A DNA stretch of 64,000 bases, taken from Marinomonas shanghaiensis (lineage in GTDB: Bacteria; Pseudomonadota; Gammaproteobacteria; Pseudomonadales; Marinomonadaceae). The stretch is taken from assembly GCF_003259175.1 (NCBI RefSeq), contig NZ_QGOK01000011.1:116844-180843 (forward strand), written 5' to 3'. Position 1 is the first letter of the stretch. Every line of letters starts with the position of its first letter. The translations under genes and the position numbers were made by a program. Positions 37,501 through 45,958 of this stretch are shown here, one piece after another. The notes under the pieces are model-generated. The model searched no databases, was not told where the DNA came from, and was given only the letters and a program-made list of their open reading frames with translations.

Positions 37501-38677
37501 GGTGGCGAGCTTCAACTGGAAACGTTTTCAGTCTTTTGCTAATTTTTCACTTTCTCCTTCCATGTTTGAAAAGATTTCTGTGGAAAGTGCCTTAGTATCG
37601 TCTTTACCTAACCTCGCAAATTTCTCTAATCTTACTAAAGAGCAAGCGCGGGAAGAGCTGCTTAAGATCATTAAAACGCATCTCAGTTCGGTATTGCATC
37701 ATGCCTCTGATAAGCAGTTTGATGACAACACGCGTTTTAATTTTATGGGAATGGACTCGTTAACGGCGATGGCATTGTGTGCGCGTTTAGAAACCCACTT
37801 GGGCATCGATATTTCAGCGATGGCCGTCTATAACTACCCAACGATAGGCAAACTAGCGGACTATCTGTATTCGTTAATGGATCGTAGCTCTGAAACGACG
37901 GAAGGAGAAGCTGAACAGATGTTGTCTTCTCGTTTTTTTAATGTGCCAAATGTAAACGACAAGGGCTTTAGGCTGTTTTGTTTTCCTTACGCAGGCGGTG
38001 GAGCATCGGTTTTTGCTGAATGGCGATCCATAATGAACGCTGAGGTAGATATTATCCCATTGGAATTACCTGGACGCGAAAATCGGATATCTGAGCCATC
38101 AATGACGCAAATGCCAGATATAGTGGATGCGATTGTTGAAGAGTTAAAACCTTATATTGGCAAACCATTTGGCTTTTTTGGACATAGTTTAGGTGGGTTG
38201 TTGTGTTTTGAGGTCGCTAGAAAGCTGCAAAGCTTGGGGCTGCCACTTCCTGGACCAATTGTTATATCTGGCAGTGTACCCTCTCAGTATCGGAAAAGCG
38301 AAGGTCTGCATAGGCTACCTGATCATGAATTACTTGAGGCATTGTCTAATCGGTTCGGCATTGTACCACGAGGCGGTTGGAGTGAAGATTTACAAAAAGC
38401 GCTCATTCCCACTTTGAGGGCTGACATGCAACTCTCCGAAAGTGTGGAAATCTTAGATCATAGCCCACTTAATGAACGTATTCATTTATTTGTTGGGCGC
38501 GATGATGAGTGGGCACCACCTGAATCCATGAAACATTGGCGGGAAATGACGACAAAATTGCCAGTTATTGAGTTATTTGAAGGGGATCATATGTTCATTC
38601 GAGGTGAGGCGAAAAATGATGTGATCCAATGTGTTAAACAGTTGATATCCGAGCGTCGAGAGGAAACCCATATATGA
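31598..38677 (+). CDS. Single-module type I polyketide synthase: FAAL-KS-AT-KR-ACP-TE
   Basis: 2359 residues. Fatty acyl-AMP ligase (about 1-560; FTSGSSGAPRGVV near 162). Ketosynthase (about 575-1000) with Cys749 in DTACSSS, His884 in EAHGTGT and His922 in NIGHLEAA. Acyltransferase (about 1115-1430) with Ser1198 in GHSLGE and HAFH at 1298-1301, the malonyl-CoA pattern. Ketoreductase (GGLGGIG at 1739; Ser/Tyr/Asn around 1880-1900). Acyl carrier protein with Ser2054 in GMDSL. Type-II-like thioesterase with Ser2197 in GHSLGG. No DH or ER, so the predicted product is a once-extended, beta-hydroxy acyl chain released by the TE. Unusually, no ACP lies between FAAL and KS, so the activated acyl group must be loaded directly or via a partner. 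No phosphopantetheinyl transferase is nearby. The start lacks a strong Shine-Dalgarno. Confidence 0.93.
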   Translation: MDNAAYNLSSMILTRLKSGGDKVAFTFISDNDESTAISYDQLNKLVLQKASILQSEIGSNRIALLVFPTCLEFVTSFLACIVSNVIAVPLPLPKSTKDRVSFERVLGALDVTGAKTLLLRSSDFSLFDNLDFNVQLLDLDSTNSGNTPTFIAPNIEAKDTAYLQFTSGSSGAPRGVVLSHRNVLENLASIKRAFNHSESTVTLSWLPLHHDMGLVGHVLQPLFEGGSSVLIPPSKFLRDPLLWLRSIDKYKANTSGGPAFAYQLCASKLKENTDLDLSSWKNAYVGSDHIPAEVLDNASERFSRHGFDSASWLPCYGLAEVTLFVGGTNERNVLMLDVDALAKNQVSVLSEEQRGKPIFGYWINSSDFDVKIVNSETLIECTDDAIGEIWLRGRSIGDGYYQNDVASHQTFNRKLRGAENEGYLCTGDLGFFKDNRLYLTGRSKDLIIIRGVNHYPQDIEKTVLMADPGPVHHEVACFSVERKGHEQLVVIRESRNRSATSDEQKIRRELIASKIADNHAIQVSHVAFVNPGVIARTTSGKISRSQCKKDFLANKYHDALAEQSNSQQRKIPNINNRVPIVGMACRFPGSANSLDEFWALLSEGRDAISEVPADRWDVDQYYSEVAQAGKMNTRWGGFIDDVDQFDPQFFSISPHEAAEMDPQQRILLETSWRAFEHAGITKEQLKGSNTGVFVGISNGDYLRLKCKKDPDFIDFNAYSGLGNAYSIAANRISYVFDLRGPSVAVDTACSSSLTAIHAAVKSILDGECETAIAGGINLMLAPDATILLSQFGMMADDGRCKTFDNSANGYVRSEGCGMVVLRRSELALENRDSILAWILGSWQGQDGRSNGITSPNPDAQKQLLLNTLKKAQVDPSDVTYIEAHGTGTKVGDPVEMEQLNAVYGLDTKKRCYVGSVKANIGHLEAAAGVAGLIKLILAMQHKKIPKQIHLNELNSDIDLSQSRFYIPTTETDWQKADSARLAAISSFGFGGALVHMLLEEGNTCYEPNSHGQESGNYHCILPISANTLEAMDSVINQWKTLLAERRFSSLKQLCQVAATRRSHFRYRASVVASSQFEFRQALSNLDIKDIAASHLAAMSPEAVFLFSGQSGHFASMGKYLYRNFSVFKDAFDLCADAFERKQQRSLVELVFCDEQEPGSNGLTELDEYAQPALFAVEYALAQLWISWGIIPKVLLGHSLGEITAACLAGCMTVEETMSLVIVRGRLMMHAPGHGGMLSVLAGYEDLRTSVDLDALELDIAAINGESITIVSGPMTSIYALEEILKTRHINSGRLNVVHAFHSRMMDPILDEFEQAAAEIDYKAPVLPLISSVTGKAMLMAPSASYWRQHLRECVQFNTAIDQILKDTLSGICIEIGPGKTLISCVRHHRSISENMLLCQSLNDDSLGLSTILQALGQLYLAGVSLDWNRIYEAPELSPCDLPEHPFNRKRYWFDDVPENEIATIEASVENTLPDIYDIVWQPRPLTEMVKPATKSTGWIIIGHGRGYARRLQRLLESQNKPVFCIAAGKENSLWRDILWFLNWGSASTISMGDLCDSEEYAKTLNRIINKLARYNVTNWRIVYLGAMDLTISTQTSTNSLEQDHAGVGVSGLLALIKGINKVALRTSLWVVTQNAVVVNEFTTEVECADVSVAQAPIWGLMKTAYLEHPELRGGLIDIEEKLADEQQLTLLIEQMEGGIDEAQVAFRNGIRYVQVLETLPLNNHLPYVADSESAYIITGGLGGIGLACAAWLVEKGAKHIYLLGRRSLLDIEAHISLASGTYEADLNVVDKVEQLRQAGANVESIACDIRDHQKVSEVIHQIRSVRPIKGVLHAAGVNWVAKTIDVDRQKLLDSMAIKVSAAWNLHQLTIKDDVDLFVLFSSVSALWGSVNLAHYTASNYFLDALAQLRHQQGRKAVCIDWGPWSDVGMSAKEEETKLLEMLGLNLIAPDQALAFMERLIVNNQPQAVVASFNWKRFQSFANFSLSPSMFEKISVESALVSSLPNLANFSNLTKEQAREELLKIIKTHLSSVLHHASDKQFDDNTRFNFMGMDSLTAMALCARLETHLGIDISAMAVYNYPTIGKLADYLYSLMDRSSETTEGEAEQMLSSRFFNVPNVNDKGFRLFCFPYAGGGASVFAEWRSIMNAEVDIIPLELPGRENRISEPSMTQMPDIVDAIVEELKPYIGKPFGFFGHSLGGLLCFEVARKLQSLGLPLPGPIVISGSVPSQYRKSEGLHRLPDHELLEALSNRFGIVPRGGWSEDLQKALIPTLRADMQLSESVEILDHSPLNERIHLFVGRDDEWAPPESMKHWREMTTKLPVIELFEGDHMFIRGEAKNDVIQCVKQLISERREETHI

Positions 38678-39429
38678 GCAAAGCAAATCAGGCAATTTGG
38701 TATGAAATATATGGCGGTCGATACATAAGTGATGATCCCTTTTTCTTTGACGAAAAGGATTTTGAGTGGACGCAAACACTGAAGGATAATTGGCACATTA
38801 TTCGAGATGAAATGTTAGCATTACTCCAAGAACATCCTGAAAAACTTAAACCATATTTTAGTAAAAACTTGGTGTTCCCCCCAAAGCATTGGAAAACAAC
38901 GGGATTCTTTTTTTGGAATTGGCGGCTCCATAAAAACTGTCGTAGGTGCCCAAAAACCACGGCAATATTGGAATCCATACCAAATTTAACGGGTGGAAAT
39001 CTGAGTATTCTTGAACCGGGAGCGAACATTAACCCGCACCAGGGGGACACCAATGCTCATGTAAAAGTTCACATCGGATTATCGATTCCAAAAGGTTTAC
39101 CTGATTGTGGTTTTCAAGTAGGTGATGAAATTCGTGGTTGGAAGGAGGGGGAGTTACTCTTATTTTGCGACGCACATCGCCATACAGCGTGGAATCATTC
39201 AGATGAAAGACGGCTGGTGTTTATTATTGATGTTATTCGTCCAGAGTTTGCGCATAAAAAGCAGTCTATCTGTGTCAATGTGTTGGCAACCTCTATGCTA
39301 CAGTTGCTTTATCAAAATGTTTCTTGGCTTAATCGGCTGCCAGGAAAAACCCATCACGTACTTCACTTTTTGATTCGTAATGTACTGAGGCTTGTGTTAC
39401 CGATCCAAAATAAGCTTCGGTTGTTATAG
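38674..39429 (+). CDS. Aspartyl/asparaginyl beta-hydroxylase-like Fe(II)/2-oxoglutarate dioxygenase
   Basis: 251 residues. Resembles the AspH/LpxO family (Asp_Arg_Hydrox): LEPGANINPHQGDTNAHVKVHIGLSIP supplies the first metal ligand and substrate/2OG segment, and GELLLFCDAHRHTAWNHSDERRLVFIIDVIRP holds the distal His and the Arg that binds 2-oxoglutarate. LpxO-type members hydroxylate acyl chains; others hydroxylate Asp/Asn side chains. The ATG overlaps the PKS stop (ATGA), so a tailoring role on the PKS acyl product is the simplest inference. A hydrophobic C-terminal part (MLQLLYQNVSWL) might associate with membrane. Confidence 0.88.
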   Translation: MSKANQAIWYEIYGGRYISDDPFFFDEKDFEWTQTLKDNWHIIRDEMLALLQEHPEKLKPYFSKNLVFPPKHWKTTGFFFWNWRLHKNCRRCPKTTAILESIPNLTGGNLSILEPGANINPHQGDTNAHVKVHIGLSIPKGLPDCGFQVGDEIRGWKEGELLLFCDAHRHTAWNHSDERRLVFIIDVIRPEFAHKKQSICVNVLATSMLQLLYQNVSWLNRLPGKTHHVLHFLIRNVLRLVLPIQNKLRLL

Positions 39430-39461
39430 TTTATCGGCCTATATATTTTTGAATTAGAATG

Positions 39462-39497
39462 AAACCGCCTCCCTGAATAACGCATAGGGAGGCGTTT
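39462..39497. terminator. Terminator between the PKS unit and the leftward operon
   Basis: Stem CGCCTCCCT (39466-39474) and AGGGAGGCG (39486-39494), followed by TTT on the plus side and preceded by AAA, so it can serve both convergent units. Confidence 0.75.
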
Positions 39498-39517
39498 GAT
39501 AGCAGATTGTTACTTGG

Positions 39518-40942
39518 CTAGATAATCACATACAAAATACTTTGTACTTTGGTACCATCACTCGCGGCTCCTACCAGCGTGTAGGTACCGGCAGAAGGTG
39601 CTTCGTACTGCCCATGGTCTATGGCACTCATGTCTTTCCCGTTCAACGTGAGAGAGACAAGGTTTGCAGTAACCCAGCTTATGGTTGACATGTTTTTTTG
39701 CTGTCCGAAGTATTGAATCTGAGGATGAGATGTATCGGCTCCTCCCAAATAGTAAATACTATTATTGCCACCGGGTTGATAAATGGTTAATACGGCAGAA
39801 CCATCGTGTTCGAAAACATATTGAGAACCTGGCCAGTTGTCGGGAATGGTTTTGTGTATGATGCCTGATAGTTGTCCATCGTCATTATTGGCGTATTTGA
39901 AGTAAGCGAGTTGAACTTCCTGGATATCAAGTGTTATGGATGTACTGAAGCTATGGCCTTTATTCGTCGGGTCGTAACCTGTCAAGGTTAGGCTGTATTC
40001 AGCTGTTCCAGGAAGCTTACTCTTATCATTTGCTGCGTTATATACATCTAGACCAGGGGTGATTGATGGGAACTGAGATTTGGTTGGATTGGTATACCAT
40101 TGTGAGCGACCTAAAGGACCAGTCCAATAAGCTGCTGTGGCGAACAGGCTGGTCCAAGCTAAATTGTTTGATTCTGTCGGGCCAATGTTCATGCCTCCTT
40201 CTTGAGTTTCTTCAGCTAACTCGAAAGAGGTAATGACAGGAATATGCTTTGTCAAGGTCGCCGTCGCTTTCTGTGGTGCTTTACCAGTTGCGAATACTTG
40301 CAAAGTATAGGTTGTCTGAGCGTTCTGGCCTATGGGAGCGTCAATGGTATAGCTTTCGGTATGGGGTGGTTTACCGGATACCGGAAAACTGTCTGGAAAT
40401 GGTTGTGATGAAGAACCTGCCACGGTAACCGTTTCGCCTCCGGTCGTCTGCCACCATAACGTGCTGGTGGCACTTTCTCCGATGGTGAGAGGATCAATCC
40501 AAGCATAAATACCGAGTTCTTCTTTTACTTTATTCACCGGAATGGATGTGCTTGCTGATGACGAGGTAATAAATTCTTCGATCTCAATCGATGTTGACGC
40601 AGCCGTATCTGAGATACTGACATTCGTAAAGGTGACAAGAATACTTTGACCTGGATTCAGTGTTGTTCCCGACGCAACACTCGATGTAACCTGATATTTA
40701 CCACTGATTTTTGAAACACTAAACCCAGTGGTATTGGTTGATGCCGTAAAGGTATCCGCTGTGGTCAAATCGTTATCGTTTTGACCTACGGGGATGGTAA
40801 TTTCTATGGAAGAAGGATCTCTTCCTCCTTCGAATAACAAAGCAGGTGAGGTAATCGGATTGCTAATGGTCAGTGTTAGGTTTGTCGTGGTTGCGATAAA
40901 AACCTGTTGTGGTTCAATTAGGTACGTCAGTAAAGTGTTCAT
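39518..40942 (-). CDS. Unknown beta-rich multi-domain protein (474 aa), last gene of the 22-kb operon
   Basis: Not recognised. No signal peptide. Ser/Thr-rich and almost without Cys, with a succession of Ig-like beta-sandwich segments: about 1-145 (NLTLTISNP ... ILVTFTNVSIS), 146-240 (IYAWIDPLTIGESATSTLWWQTTGGETVTV ... YTLQVFATG, which resembles bacterial Ig/PKD-like domains), a middle part to ~340, and a C-terminal ~120-residue sandwich ending TYTLVGAASDGTKVQSILYVII. Shine-Dalgarno AAGGAA. 24 bp downstream of the 1324-aa gene. Probably a binding or scaffold component. Confidence 0.8.
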   Translation of the reverse strand: MNTLLTYLIEPQQVFIATTTNLTLTISNPITSPALLFEGGRDPSSIEITIPVGQNDNDLTTADTFTASTNTTGFSVSKISGKYQVTSSVASGTTLNPGQSILVTFTNVSISDTAASTSIEIEEFITSSSASTSIPVNKVKEELGIYAWIDPLTIGESATSTLWWQTTGGETVTVAGSSSQPFPDSFPVSGKPPHTESYTIDAPIGQNAQTTYTLQVFATGKAPQKATATLTKHIPVITSFELAEETQEGGMNIGPTESNNLAWTSLFATAAYWTGPLGRSQWYTNPTKSQFPSITPGLDVYNAANDKSKLPGTAEYSLTLTGYDPTNKGHSFSTSITLDIQEVQLAYFKYANNDDGQLSGIIHKTIPDNWPGSQYVFEHDGSAVLTIYQPGGNNSIYYLGGADTSHPQIQYFGQQKNMSTISWVTANLVSLTLNGKDMSAIDHGQYEAPSAGTYTLVGAASDGTKVQSILYVII

Positions 40943-40966
40943 TGTTTGATTCCTTTTTAATGGAGA

Positions 40967-43900
40967 CTAATTGGAGTTACCACCAAGATTCTTCGGAGAT
41001 AAAGTAAGCCAGCCTTCACTTAATGTCGGAGGCAAATCAGATAGAGTGGCAATGCCATTTTGGCTTCCCACATTGTCAGATGTTGTCCATTCGGTGACGT
41101 CTGTACGTGCAGCCCATCCCCACTTGCCACGAATTTCTGCCGGTAATGGCATTTGAATCGAAGCCGGATTTGTTAAAATAGGGCCTACCCTGAAACTTGC
41201 TTCCATCCTATTGAGTGCACTGATGTATTGGCTTGATGACAGTCCGATAGTGATTGCAGGTTGACTTCCCATAATGAGAGGGATTTCTTTGGTTGGATCA
41301 ACCAGCAGCGTAACGTACAAATCTTCGGCATCCGGTGCCATTTCAATCAAATAATTGGTGGTGACGTATGCTGAATCTGGCGTAGAGGTCATATCCAGAA
41401 TTTTAGGAATACTTTGCCCAGACATCGGGTGTACTCTTAGTCCCGCTCTAATACCGCTAGTCGGAGTGTAAGCATGAGCTGAATATATAGTGTCGTATTG
41501 ATTGCCAATAAAATAGCCGATGACACCGTTGGTCTGAAAACCTAGATCTCCAATACGGATATTGAAGTTAAATTGATTGATTGGCGTTTGTTGAGGGTCG
41601 TAAATTGGGGTGTTTCCATTACTTCCGACATAATATTGCCCAGTGTTCGCCCAGGATTGATTGTATAAAGGTCTGCCATGTAAGCTGAATTGCACTTTGG
41701 CGCGGACAAGAGCGAGGGGTTTACCTAGTAAAACAGATAGATTGCCCGTAGTGGAAACACTGCCTGCAGCGTCGTTTGCCCATAATGCCGAGTCGATAAT
41801 ATCAAGTAAATCTCCGTAAGCTGAGCTACTGACAGTTCCAAAGTTTAATAGGCTGGTTACGAAACCTTGTAAATGGGAGTTGGATAAGGCAGGCGAGGAA
41901 CCTAAGGGAGCATCAGATCCAACGGGCTGATCCCATCTTAACCCCGTTGTATTGTTCGACCCTTCGATAGCAATGATGGATCCTTGGTTTATCCCTTCGG
42001 CGTCAAAGACGATAAGCGAGTCATCAAGATGATTTGGCATAATCCAGCCGCAGATTGGCGAGGTAAGTACGGATGAGTTAGTCAGTTCTCCATCGTTCTT
42101 TGCATTAACGAAGTTGAGTTCTGTGCGTGTAGGCTGAATAATTCGTGGTGACAACTGTGCAACGCTTTCGTTTCCAGAACCTTTTGTAACCATGCTCTGA
42201 GAGACGAGCATGTCAATGGGATCTGGCTCTTTTTGTGGATTTTGCCCAACGAGTATTTGGCCGTATGAGTCGACTACCCACAGTTTCATTAATTGAATAT
42301 GGCCTGTGCGAACAGGAAAGAAGGGTAAAGACCCTTCATCAGAAATGGGTTTGGTATTGGGTGCGGTTCCTGTGTTGGGCTGGAAGTTCCAAGGCCCAGA
42401 ACCGATTAAATCGATTTGTTCCTGTGTAACCGGAAGCTTTGAAGAAGCAAGCGCATAGGGTTGCATCATATTCATCAGTCGGGTTGTTAGTTGTTCACTA
42501 AACCCGCTCAACGATTGTGCGACCATATCAATTCCACCCACTAAATCAGCGACTAACTCTAGATCGTCACGAATGTATTCAGGTAAATCATCATAGTCTG
42601 GGTTGTCTTTAAAGCTTGAAAATTGCGCTTGCAGAGTTTGCGCCGCTTCGACATTTATTATTGAACGACCGACGAAATTTAAGGCGTTATTCGAAGGATT
42701 ATCTAACTCAAATGTGTCCTTGTATAAATAATCAATTTCGCTCAGTTCCCAGCCTTCTAACTGGTCGGATAAGGGTGAAGTGCTAGAAGCGTTTGGTATC
42801 CAGCGGACTTGCCAGTCGACGAAAACTGGAGTCCAAGGTTGTGCGCTTCTTAAACTGACCGCTGCGGCGGAAGGAACAATGCCTTCGAATCCGGTTGTGG
42901 TTTGTACTAAAAGCTCATTTAATCCACCTGGCTCTGACCAGAGAGACGTTTGCATTGATTTTATGTCATTCGTTAGTTTATTCAGTTCGTCTTGTGAGGG
43001 GGTATGGTTTACTTTTTGAAACCAAAGTGTTGCTAGAAACAAGGCACTTGAGGGATCGAGTAAAATACCTTCCAGAATAAAACTACTTATTTCCTTTGGT
43101 AAACCAGCTAATACCGAAGTGGGGGAGCCGCTGTCTTTTAGTGGTAATATTACTTGGTTGATGGCGAAAATATCGCTGGCTTCTAATGTTGCTGTTTTTT
43201 CTTCTGAATTGATCGTGAAAGTCAATTCCAGCCCCGTTACGGTTTGGCCTGTTACTCTTACTCGTAGCGTATCTTCGCCACCGTAGGTACCCGGAGCGGA
43301 CCATTTCGTATCGATATCAGCGCCAGCCACGAGAACCACAGGGTTATTAGGTTGGAAGAAGGGCGATTCGGATATGGGTTTAAGAATAAAGTCGCCGTCA
43401 AGCTCAGAGAGTAAAGAATCCTTTTGAAGCTTTATTTTATCGGTAAGGTCAGATAGATCCAATGCAGATGATGACACCGCCTGAGCCATAACATCCAGTG
43501 CGGCAGAAATGTCAGGTGTTAGCCAATTTGGTGAGCTTCGGTCTAGATGGTTGGCTTTGAAAATAACCGCTCCCAGTTCTCCCCGTTGAGACTCAAGAAT
43601 TCGGTTCTTTTCGTTATATTCTTGCTGTAGTGTATTGAGTTGCGTAAGCGATTCCGTTTGTGATTCCGTTAATGCCACTACTTGGGTGTCTGAACTACTG
43701 AGCCCATCGCTGTTTGATTCTGAAACCACAGTCCACACCGAACCGCCAGAGACGCTATTAAATCTTGCTTGTTGCAATAGAGCTTCTGTTCCAACCACAT
43801 CTGTCGTGAGTTGGTTTAGGATACCGAGTTGAAAAGCTTCTATTGCTTTTTCAATAATAGGAATATTGTCTGGCTGTTGCTGATAGGTATTCACAACCAG

Positions 43901-44941
43901 ATTCGCCATATAGGCTGCAATGGCCTCAGCCCCGGTATTACCCATAGCAATAGTAGGGTATTTGGTTCCCCCTCCTGGAGCCCCTGTACCGTATGCAATG
44001 TCTTTTCCTTGCCAGTTAATGGTTGCGATCAGGGAATGACAGATTAGTTGCTTCGCTAAATTTGGTTGTGCTTCGCTGATACCGTTTGTGTTGCGCCAAG
44101 TGGCCCAAGCTTTGGCGGCATTTTGCAATTGCTCTGGAAGGCTAGAGCTAGGCGTCCCCGAATTGACTCCCCACACATTGGCAAACTCAGACCATGCTTG
44201 TATGGCATCAGTGACCTCATTGAGACCAGTACCGATACTCCAATCTAGTTTGTCTAATGCGTCTTGCCAGTCATCCTCATTGTCGGTTGGTAAGGCGTAG
44301 GCAGGATCAGAGGTAGGGGCTGAGTACCAACCTGCGACAATATACGCATAGTTTCCGGCCTGATTTGGTAGGTCGTCGTGAAAAGAAAAAACGTTCTTTA
44401 TGTTATCGTAGCCCGCTGACCAGCTGACATTTCCGGGGCCCAGTGCCTTGAGGAAATCTCCGCCGCTATTGAGTGGTGCCGTCCAAGCTTGCAAACTCTG
44501 AAATTGTCCGATTGTAGATGGGGCCGCGCCTGACCCGTCTGGGTATTGAGACAAATTAGGGTCAAATGTACTAAGCACGTCCGAATTGATAACGGCAGCG
44601 GTTAGAGTAGGCGCAGAAGCATTATTGGGATAGGCAATACGCATGACCAACCAACGGTTTGGTGCTAACGGGAAATTCATCTCTCCAGTGGTTGTACTTT
44701 GTATACCATGACGGAGCGTACTGGGGAGCGTCCACATTAAGTGAGCGCCCGGCGCAGGGCGGTTCGTTGTGCTAAAAGGTAATGGGCCCGCATCGGCTCC
44801 CATATATAGGTTTTGGTAGTTCGTTTGAGTATTTGCCCAATCTCCTACGGATTGTTGATCGGGGAGACCAAATAACAACACATCGCATGCCATTGGAACT
44901 AACAGCCTAGGGCCCGGCCAAACAGGTGCTACATTACTCAT
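40967..44941 (-). CDS. Unknown large protein (1324 aa)
   Basis: No recognised domain and no signal peptide. The N-terminus (VPMACDVLLFG, PAPGAHLMWTLPSTLRHG, FPLAPNRWLVMRI) has the feel of an uncharacterised family in which a protein opens with '...GxHLxWxLPxxLxxG...FPxxPNRWLVxR'; I recall this only vaguely. A short heptad-rich segment near 430-460 (ESLTQLNTLQQEYNEKNRILESQRGEL) may form a coiled coil. The C-terminal half is beta-rich and contains a second Trp/Pro-rich stretch (SAQPWTPVFVDWQVRWIP). Low Cys. 18 bp after the 331-aa gene in the operon. Function unknown. Confidence 0.82.
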   Translation of the reverse strand: MSNVAPVWPGPRLLVPMACDVLLFGLPDQQSVGDWANTQTNYQNLYMGADAGPLPFSTTNRPAPGAHLMWTLPSTLRHGIQSTTTGEMNFPLAPNRWLVMRIAYPNNASAPTLTAAVINSDVLSTFDPNLSQYPDGSGAAPSTIGQFQSLQAWTAPLNSGGDFLKALGPGNVSWSAGYDNIKNVFSFHDDLPNQAGNYAYIVAGWYSAPTSDPAYALPTDNEDDWQDALDKLDWSIGTGLNEVTDAIQAWSEFANVWGVNSGTPSSSLPEQLQNAAKAWATWRNTNGISEAQPNLAKQLICHSLIATINWQGKDIAYGTGAPGGGTKYPTIAMGNTGAEAIAAYMANLVVNTYQQQPDNIPIIEKAIEAFQLGILNQLTTDVVGTEALLQQARFNSVSGGSVWTVVSESNSDGLSSSDTQVVALTESQTESLTQLNTLQQEYNEKNRILESQRGELGAVIFKANHLDRSSPNWLTPDISAALDVMAQAVSSSALDLSDLTDKIKLQKDSLLSELDGDFILKPISESPFFQPNNPVVLVAGADIDTKWSAPGTYGGEDTLRVRVTGQTVTGLELTFTINSEEKTATLEASDIFAINQVILPLKDSGSPTSVLAGLPKEISSFILEGILLDPSSALFLATLWFQKVNHTPSQDELNKLTNDIKSMQTSLWSEPGGLNELLVQTTTGFEGIVPSAAAVSLRSAQPWTPVFVDWQVRWIPNASSTSPLSDQLEGWELSEIDYLYKDTFELDNPSNNALNFVGRSIINVEAAQTLQAQFSSFKDNPDYDDLPEYIRDDLELVADLVGGIDMVAQSLSGFSEQLTTRLMNMMQPYALASSKLPVTQEQIDLIGSGPWNFQPNTGTAPNTKPISDEGSLPFFPVRTGHIQLMKLWVVDSYGQILVGQNPQKEPDPIDMLVSQSMVTKGSGNESVAQLSPRIIQPTRTELNFVNAKNDGELTNSSVLTSPICGWIMPNHLDDSLIVFDAEGINQGSIIAIEGSNNTTGLRWDQPVGSDAPLGSSPALSNSHLQGFVTSLLNFGTVSSSAYGDLLDIIDSALWANDAAGSVSTTGNLSVLLGKPLALVRAKVQFSLHGRPLYNQSWANTGQYYVGSNGNTPIYDPQQTPINQFNFNIRIGDLGFQTNGVIGYFIGNQYDTIYSAHAYTPTSGIRAGLRVHPMSGQSIPKILDMTSTPDSAYVTTNYLIEMAPDAEDLYVTLLVDPTKEIPLIMGSQPAITIGLSSSQYISALNRMEASFRVGPILTNPASIQMPLPAEIRGKWGWAARTDVTEWTTSDNVGSQNGIATLSDLPPTLSEGWLTLSPKNLGGNSN

Positions 44942-44959
44942 AATTAGAATCTCCTTTAA

Positions 44960-45955
44960 CTATTCGTTATCCTGCTGGTGTGCGGAATGTGGTGTTTTAT
45001 AGTCCATGAGTCCAGCACCGCGAACCAACTGAACGGCTATTGCGGCTGGCGTCACGGTTCCATCGTCTGGTAACGCGCTCAGCCCAGGCTGATAGCCATC
45101 AGGCGTGGTATAAGTGCTGAACGCTGTTCTGATGGCATGTTGTAAATCCAGTACGTTGACAACACCTTCTTGTCCATTGTTGTTATCGCGAAACGTGGCT
45201 GGTGCCGTTAAATAGTCGTCTGAACCGCCGCTTGTTTTGAGCTGCTCTCCACCTTTTAATGGTTTGTCTTCAGGCAGTCCTAGACCTCTTACCAGCACTT
45301 TACTTGATCCTTCTTCATGACCATCTAATCCAAAGTGCAGTCCTTCACCCGGTTCAATAAATTGTACGTCGTCAGGAACACCAGCAAATAAGCAGAGTAA
45401 TACACCGCTGGAAAGGCGATCCATACGCAAAATCGGTAGGGGAATTCCGTCCTTGGTGCCGATGATTTCAATCCCCGGCCAGGCTTCAACGACGATAGAT
45501 CGAAAAAGAAAACCGGAAATCACCGAATCAGCGGTGCTTAACGCGGATTGATTGCGCATGTCTGTTCGTATTTTAAGACGCTGAGCTTGGACCTCTGCAT
45601 AAAGCGCTTCGTACCATGCCGCATTGAACATATTATCCTGAGTTGAAGACACCCCGACACTGATTGCGCCATCTACCATCCTATCCTGCCAGTTTTCATC
45701 CATGTAGAAAAAACGAATGGATTCATGGGGCAGTAAAGCGCTGTAAGGCACCAGATACTCAAACGGTACTCCTTGGAGTAATGTCAGTTGTGCTAACCAA
45801 TCGACTAGGTCTTTTGGTGGGGCATTTTCTAATGATGAATTATTTGTATCTGAACGCGCTTTACTCGTATTAAGTTGACGCAATGCAGAAGTCTGAATGG
45901 AAGGTTTTGGCATCGCCAGAGAAAATATAGACTGTCTGTCTTTCCAGGATTTCAT
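44960..45955 (-). CDS. Unknown protein (331 aa)
   Basis: No named domain and no signal peptide. The centre has LPHESIRFFYMDENWQDRMVDGAISVG, SGFLFRSIVVEAWPGIEI, ILRMDRLSSGVLLCLFAGVPDDVQFIEPGEGLHFGLDG. This looks like a conserved globular domain of uncharacterised proteins rather than low-complexity sequence. The C-terminus (DGTVTPAAIAVQLVRGAGLMDY) is short and flexible. The gene is 3 bp downstream of the 509-aa gene, so the two are almost certainly co-translated and may form a complex. Confidence 0.82.
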   Translation of the reverse strand: MKSWKDRQSIFSLAMPKPSIQTSALRQLNTSKARSDTNNSSLENAPPKDLVDWLAQLTLLQGVPFEYLVPYSALLPHESIRFFYMDENWQDRMVDGAISVGVSSTQDNMFNAAWYEALYAEVQAQRLKIRTDMRNQSALSTADSVISGFLFRSIVVEAWPGIEIIGTKDGIPLPILRMDRLSSGVLLCLFAGVPDDVQFIEPGEGLHFGLDGHEEGSSKVLVRGLGLPEDKPLKGGEQLKTSGGSDDYLTAPATFRDNNNGQEGVVNVLDLQHAIRTAFSTYTTPDGYQPGLSALPDDGTVTPAAIAVQLVRGAGLMDYKTPHSAHQQDNE

Positions 45956-45958
45956 GGT

